From positions 1,344,483-1,358,694 of the forward strand of contig MU646308.1 in NCBI GenBank assembly GCA_026770585.1: a DNA stretch of 14,212 bases. The letters are read 5' to 3'. The notes beneath the pieces are model-generated. The model had not been told where the DNA came from and searched no databases. It was given only the letters and a program-made list of their open reading frames with translations. The DNA comes from Baffinella frigidus (Eukaryota; Cryptophyceae; Cryptomonadales; Baffinellaceae). Of the stretch, positions 9,301-14,073 are shown piece after piece. Each line of letters begins with the position of its first letter. The first letter of the stretch is position 1. Made by a program: the position numbers and the translations under genes.

Positions 9301-10418
9301 CGGCAGGAGGAGGAGAGGATGGGCGGGAAGAAGAGAAAGGACAGGGTCGTCACTGTCACGGTGAACAACCCGCATCCCTCTACTGTATAGAGGAGTTTTT
9401 TTGCTGGGGTGTGTCTTCAGTCGCTGTTCTTCGCCACAACGCTTCCCGACTCTTGTCGGGAAGTGACAAGAGGAGCTTGAGGTACGTCTCTTCCAGAATC
9501 TGCCAAGGAAAACGCCAACCGTCAGATGCGCGTGCCGCTGTCGGACAAGTGTGGCACGATATCAAAAGCCATGGTCGAAAATCGACCTTGGCTTGTCCGT
9601 AGGAACCCCCTATGTCCCTACGGCTTTGATCCGTGCGGCCTATGCATTACGTTTAGATGGACTGTTCCCTTCTCGCTCGGCAGCAGTTGAGTCAATGCTG
9701 TCGACACGGCAAGTCAAACGACCCGGATTCCGGGCTGCAGGACGGGCCCCACATCTTCCAATTCCACGCGTCAGACAAACATTGACTGGCGATATCGATT
9801 TAACCCCTTCTAACGAAATATTGCTATTTTCAGGTGAAGGGCAAGGGGGCGGTGGACCCGGATTCCGGGATGCAGGACGGCAAATGTCGAGTCAACCCCT
9901 TTCAACTCGAGAGTGGTTCCACTTTTCAGGTGAAAGGCAAGAGGGCACTCGACCCCGATTCCGGGCTGCAGGACGGAGCGCAAATGTCGACTTACCCCTT
10001 TCAACTTAGTTAACCCCTTTCAACTTAAGATTGGTTTCCCATTTCAGGTGAAAGGCAAGGGGGCAGTCGATCCGGATTCCGGGCTGCAGGAAGGGGCGCG
10101 CATCTTCCAGCGCGGTGAGGAGGTGTTTTCGGCGACGCTCAACCGCACCGACATCGCAACGGTCCGTTTAGGGTTTAGGGGCTAGGGTTTAGGTCAGTCT
10201 TCCTGAATCTGGCAGCGTGTGTACGGGGGATGTGGCGACACCGGGCATGATTAGCGAAGTTTGTTGGTGAGGAGGTGTTTTCGGCAACGCTCAACCGCAC
10301 CGACATCGCCACGGTCTGTCTCCCTACTGCAAACTGGCTCTGGCCAGACGCTCCCAAAGTGGTGGGGATTGGGGGAATTGGCGACACCGCGACGGTCTCT
10401 CTCTCTCTCTCTCTCTCT

Positions 10419-10459
<41 letters not shown>

Positions 10460-10712
10460 CTGACACTCGAGCAAATGCCTTCTATGTGTCCGCTATGAGA
10501 TCAACCGCACCGATATCGTGACGGTCTGTCTCCCCACTGCAAACTGGCTGTGGCGAGAGGCTCCCCAAGTTGTGGGGAATATGGGAATTGGCGACACCGA
10601 GTCGCCAATTCCCACAAGTTGTGGGCATTGGGAGGGTGGGGGCGCGCATCTTCCAGCGAGGTGAGGAGGTGTTTTCGGCAACGCTCAACCGCACCGACAT
10701 CGCCACGGTGCC

Positions 10713-10750
<38 letters not shown>

Positions 10751-13700
10751 CTGACACTCGAGCAAATGCCTTCTATGTGTCCGCTATGAGATCAACCGCA
10801 CCGATATCGTGACGGTCCGTCCCACTCCTGCAAACTGGCTCTGGCGAGAGGCTCCCGAAGTTGTGAGGAGTGAGGGAATTGGCGACACAGAGTCGCCAAT
10901 TCCCAGAATTGGCCAGAGTCGCCAATTCCCAGTTGTGGGTATTGGGGGATGGGGGCGCGGATCTTCCAGCGAGGTGAGGAGGTCTTCTCGGCAACGCTCA
11001 ACCGCACCGGTATCGCGACGGTATCAGTCTCTCGTGGAACAGCCCCGCCGGCAGGCTCGTGAACGCCCACGTGACCGGTCACGCGGACGCCGAAGCCAGA
11101 CGGTCGGTCGTGACTGCCTTGCGTGTTCCTAGGAGGTCTTCTCGGCAACGCTCAACCGCACCGGTATCGCGACGGTATCAGTCTCTTAGCTCTATCGCGG
11201 TCTCTTCGGGCTCGGTTCTGGTCCAAAGTTGACGGGGTTGTACCGCAAACCCAGCATGTCAACTTCAGAATTGTCGGCCAACCTGCCTGATGCAGAGCTA
11301 GTTCTCCTGAGCCCAACACAAACCCTATCCCCCAAACACCACAGGGCAAGAACCAGAAGCCGTTTTTGCCCAGTCATCGGATCAGTGTTCTTTTTAGAAC
11401 TCAGGCAGCCAAAAGAGAACGCTAGAGGGGCCTATTTACAACCGATGTGCTTTCCAAAGAACGGCTTATACATCTTCCAGCTCATCGAGACAACTGAAAT
11501 CGGGAGGGAAGCCTACCACGCAAGAGTGTAAGACTGACCTGGATAAAAAAGTCAGTTCACACGGAATTTGTATCAACTTTCTGCAATTTCGATTTTTATC
11601 AGCGGAGAACTTTTCAAAATAGCAAGATTTGGCTGTTTTTACTACACGGCACTCTGCCCTCCACTCTTGCGTGGTTCGTACTACCTCTTCTGATGAGCGT
11701 TTTGGTCGGGTCTGGGGCGGTTCACACAATTTAATCTCGAAAAAAGATTTCACGGGCCCGCCTCTGCAGCATCTTCTGAAAAAAAAACGCTGATCTGATG
11801 CAGGGCAAGAACGGGTTCTACATCCTGCAGCTAATCGAGACAGAAACCAAGGCGGGGGGGAGACTCATGGATCACAAACGTCTGTCTAAGATTTGTACCA
11901 CGTATCGGCCACTTTTGGAGAATAGTCGAGAAATACTGGCCGAAATTGACTTTTGTGGACCCGATGACAGGGAAATCCTCCGCGAAATTGACGTTAAACA
12001 CTAACCCTCGTGGCATGCGTGGATCCGATGACAGGGGAAGAATGGCTTCTACATCTTGCAGCTAATCGAGACGGAGACCAAGGCGGGGGGGAAGCCTAAG
12101 TACTCTGTTTTTTGATGAGCGGGTTGGACGGGTCTGGCGTAGTTCGTACATGGCGCAGTTCATACAGTTTAATCTTAATCATTTTACGGTCCCGCCTCCG
12201 AAGCATCTTCTGAAAAGAACGCTTGCTGATCTGAGACAGGGGGGGAACGGGTTCTACATCTTGCAGCTAATCGAGACGGAGACCAAGGCGGGGGGGGGGG
12301 GGCAAGTACTATCTCTTCCGGAAGAGCCTAGGACCGACGTGGGAGCACAACCGTCTGTCTAATATTTGTACCACGCATCGGCCACTTTTGGGGAACAGTC
12401 GAGAAATACTGGCCGAGATTGACTTTCGTGGATCCGATGACAGGGGAAGAACGGGTTCTACATCCTGCAGCTAATCGAGACGGAGACCAAGGCGGGGGGT
12501 AAGCCAAAGTACTATCTCTTCCGGAAGTGGGGACGCATCGGGACAACCATCGGCGATAACAAGTGCCAACCCCCACCCGTGTGCTGTCTTAGCCTTGATG
12601 CCCAACTCCTACTCGTCCTATGCGGGGATGCCCACTCAGCGCCACGGGTAGCTCTCTCGCTCTCTCGCTCTCTCGCTCTCTCCCTCGCCCAAAAGACCTC
12701 ATGCGAACAAAAGACCTCATGACCACATCCGGGATAAAAAGTGCAACCCCCCACCCCACCGAAGACCGCATCTACAAATTTTGGCTTTGCAAGTACCCGC
12801 CCTGTGCACTCTCCGGCTTTGCAAATACCCGTCCCCGTGTGCTCCCCCTGCTCAGACAGAAGGAGGAACCAGAAGGAGGAACCTATACGAAGTTTGGGGG
12901 GGGGGGGGGCTAAGTACTACCTTTTCCGAAAGCGGGGGCGCTTCAGGACAACCATCGGCGATAACAAGTGCCTTCCGGACCCCGTGAATAACTCATAAGC
13001 GAATGATCCATAAGTGAATAATCCATAAGTGAATAACACATAAGTGAATAATCCATAAGTAAATAATCCATAAGTAAATAACCCACACGTGAATAACCCA
13101 TAAGTGAATAATACATAAGTAAAACATCTGTAAGACCCTTCGATCCCAATCGGCACTACCATCGGGGATAACAACTAACTCTGTCTGAGTTTTATTCTGG
13201 CTCGCCCTTCAAAGGATTCCCCAACCCCGACACTCGATGTCTCACGTGTGAACGCTGACCTTGCCCCTGAATTCTCACACTACGTGTACCGTTGTATACG
13301 TAGTTGTACTGTTTTAAAATTAGATGTTCAGTTGTAAAATTGGTTGTACAGGTGTACAGTTAGTTGTACAGTTAAACCGGTGTACAGTTGTGCAGTTGTA
13401 CAGCTGTACAGTTAAACAGTTGTACGGTTGTACAGTTGTACAGTTATACAGTTATACAGTGGTTCAGTTGTGTGACCCTGCCTGCGTTTGACGAAAGGGG
13501 AGAAGCAGGAATCCTAAACCCTAAACCGCACACCCTGAACCCCAAACCCTACACCCCAAACCCCAAACCCCAAACCCCAACCCCCAAAACCCCACACCCC
13601 AAACCCCAAACCCCAAACCCCAAACCCCAAACCCCAAAACCCAAAACCCCACACCCCACACCCCAAACCCCAAACCATAAACAATGTTGACGAGGGGGGA

Positions 13701-13786
13701 GAAGCAAGAGCTGGTCAACGAGTTTAAGAACCAGTTCGTGGAGAAGACTATCTCTCTCTCTATTTATCTCCCTCTTTCTCTCTATA

Positions 13787-13822
<36 letters not shown>

Positions 13823-14038
13823 GTGCTTTCTCTCGTGCTCTCTGTTTCTATCTCGCTCGCTCTCTCTATCTGTCTATCACTCTCTCTATCTATCTCTCTA
13901 TCTATCTCTCTATATATTTCTCTCTCTCTCTCCCTAGTGTGTGACCCTGCCTTCGTTCGCAGGTTGACGAGGGGGGGGAGGCAAGAGCTGGTCAACGAGT
14001 TCAAGAACCAGTTCATCCAGAAGACTCTCTCTCACACA

Positions 14039-14073
<35 letters not shown>

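Larger units (their letters stand above)
9361..10047 (+). other. intron g-h: hairpin and three copies of exon h start
   Basis: Contains a hairpin CTTCCCGAC/GTCGGGAAG at 9442-9463, about 240 bp of unremarkable sequence, then three partial copies of exon h at 9710, 9834 and 9930. The open frames through this stretch read the copies out of phase. Confidence 0.75.
10264..11174 (+). repeat. six 3'-partial copies of exon h
   Basis: Copies at 10264-10313, 10501-10523, 10642-10707, 10792-10814, 10955-11020 and 11132-11174 all end in the exon h terminus (CTCAACCGCACCG then ATCG, ending ACG) before a GT. The longest two start at CATCTTCCAG or GATCTTCCAG and read RIFQRGEEVFSATLNRT. All lack the VKGKGAVDPDSG half. 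Confidence 0.95.
10162..12443 (+). other. intron h-i: longest intron, built from repeated exon and intron pieces
   Basis: 2.28 kb made of six 3' copies of exon h, a 291-bp tandem duplication, CT/GA runs, two AATTGGCGAC hairpins, the second copy of the 5305 segment, a MITE and four 5' copies of exon i. Almost every part is recognisably duplicated; I see no other gene. Confidence 0.85.

Noticed and set aside
9551-10009. 152-codon plus-strand frame
   Set aside because: It crosses three copies of exon h out of their coding frame (FRAAGR instead of DPDSGLQDG); a shadow of duplicated exon sequence.
12917-13174. Reverse frame with repeated LFTYG units
   Set aside because: Direct product of the 15-bp minisatellite (a multiple of three keeps any frame open).
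13388-13718. Frames rich in PKPQTPNPKP or GFGVWGLG
   Set aside because: Readings of the CCCCAAA array on the two strands, not proteins.
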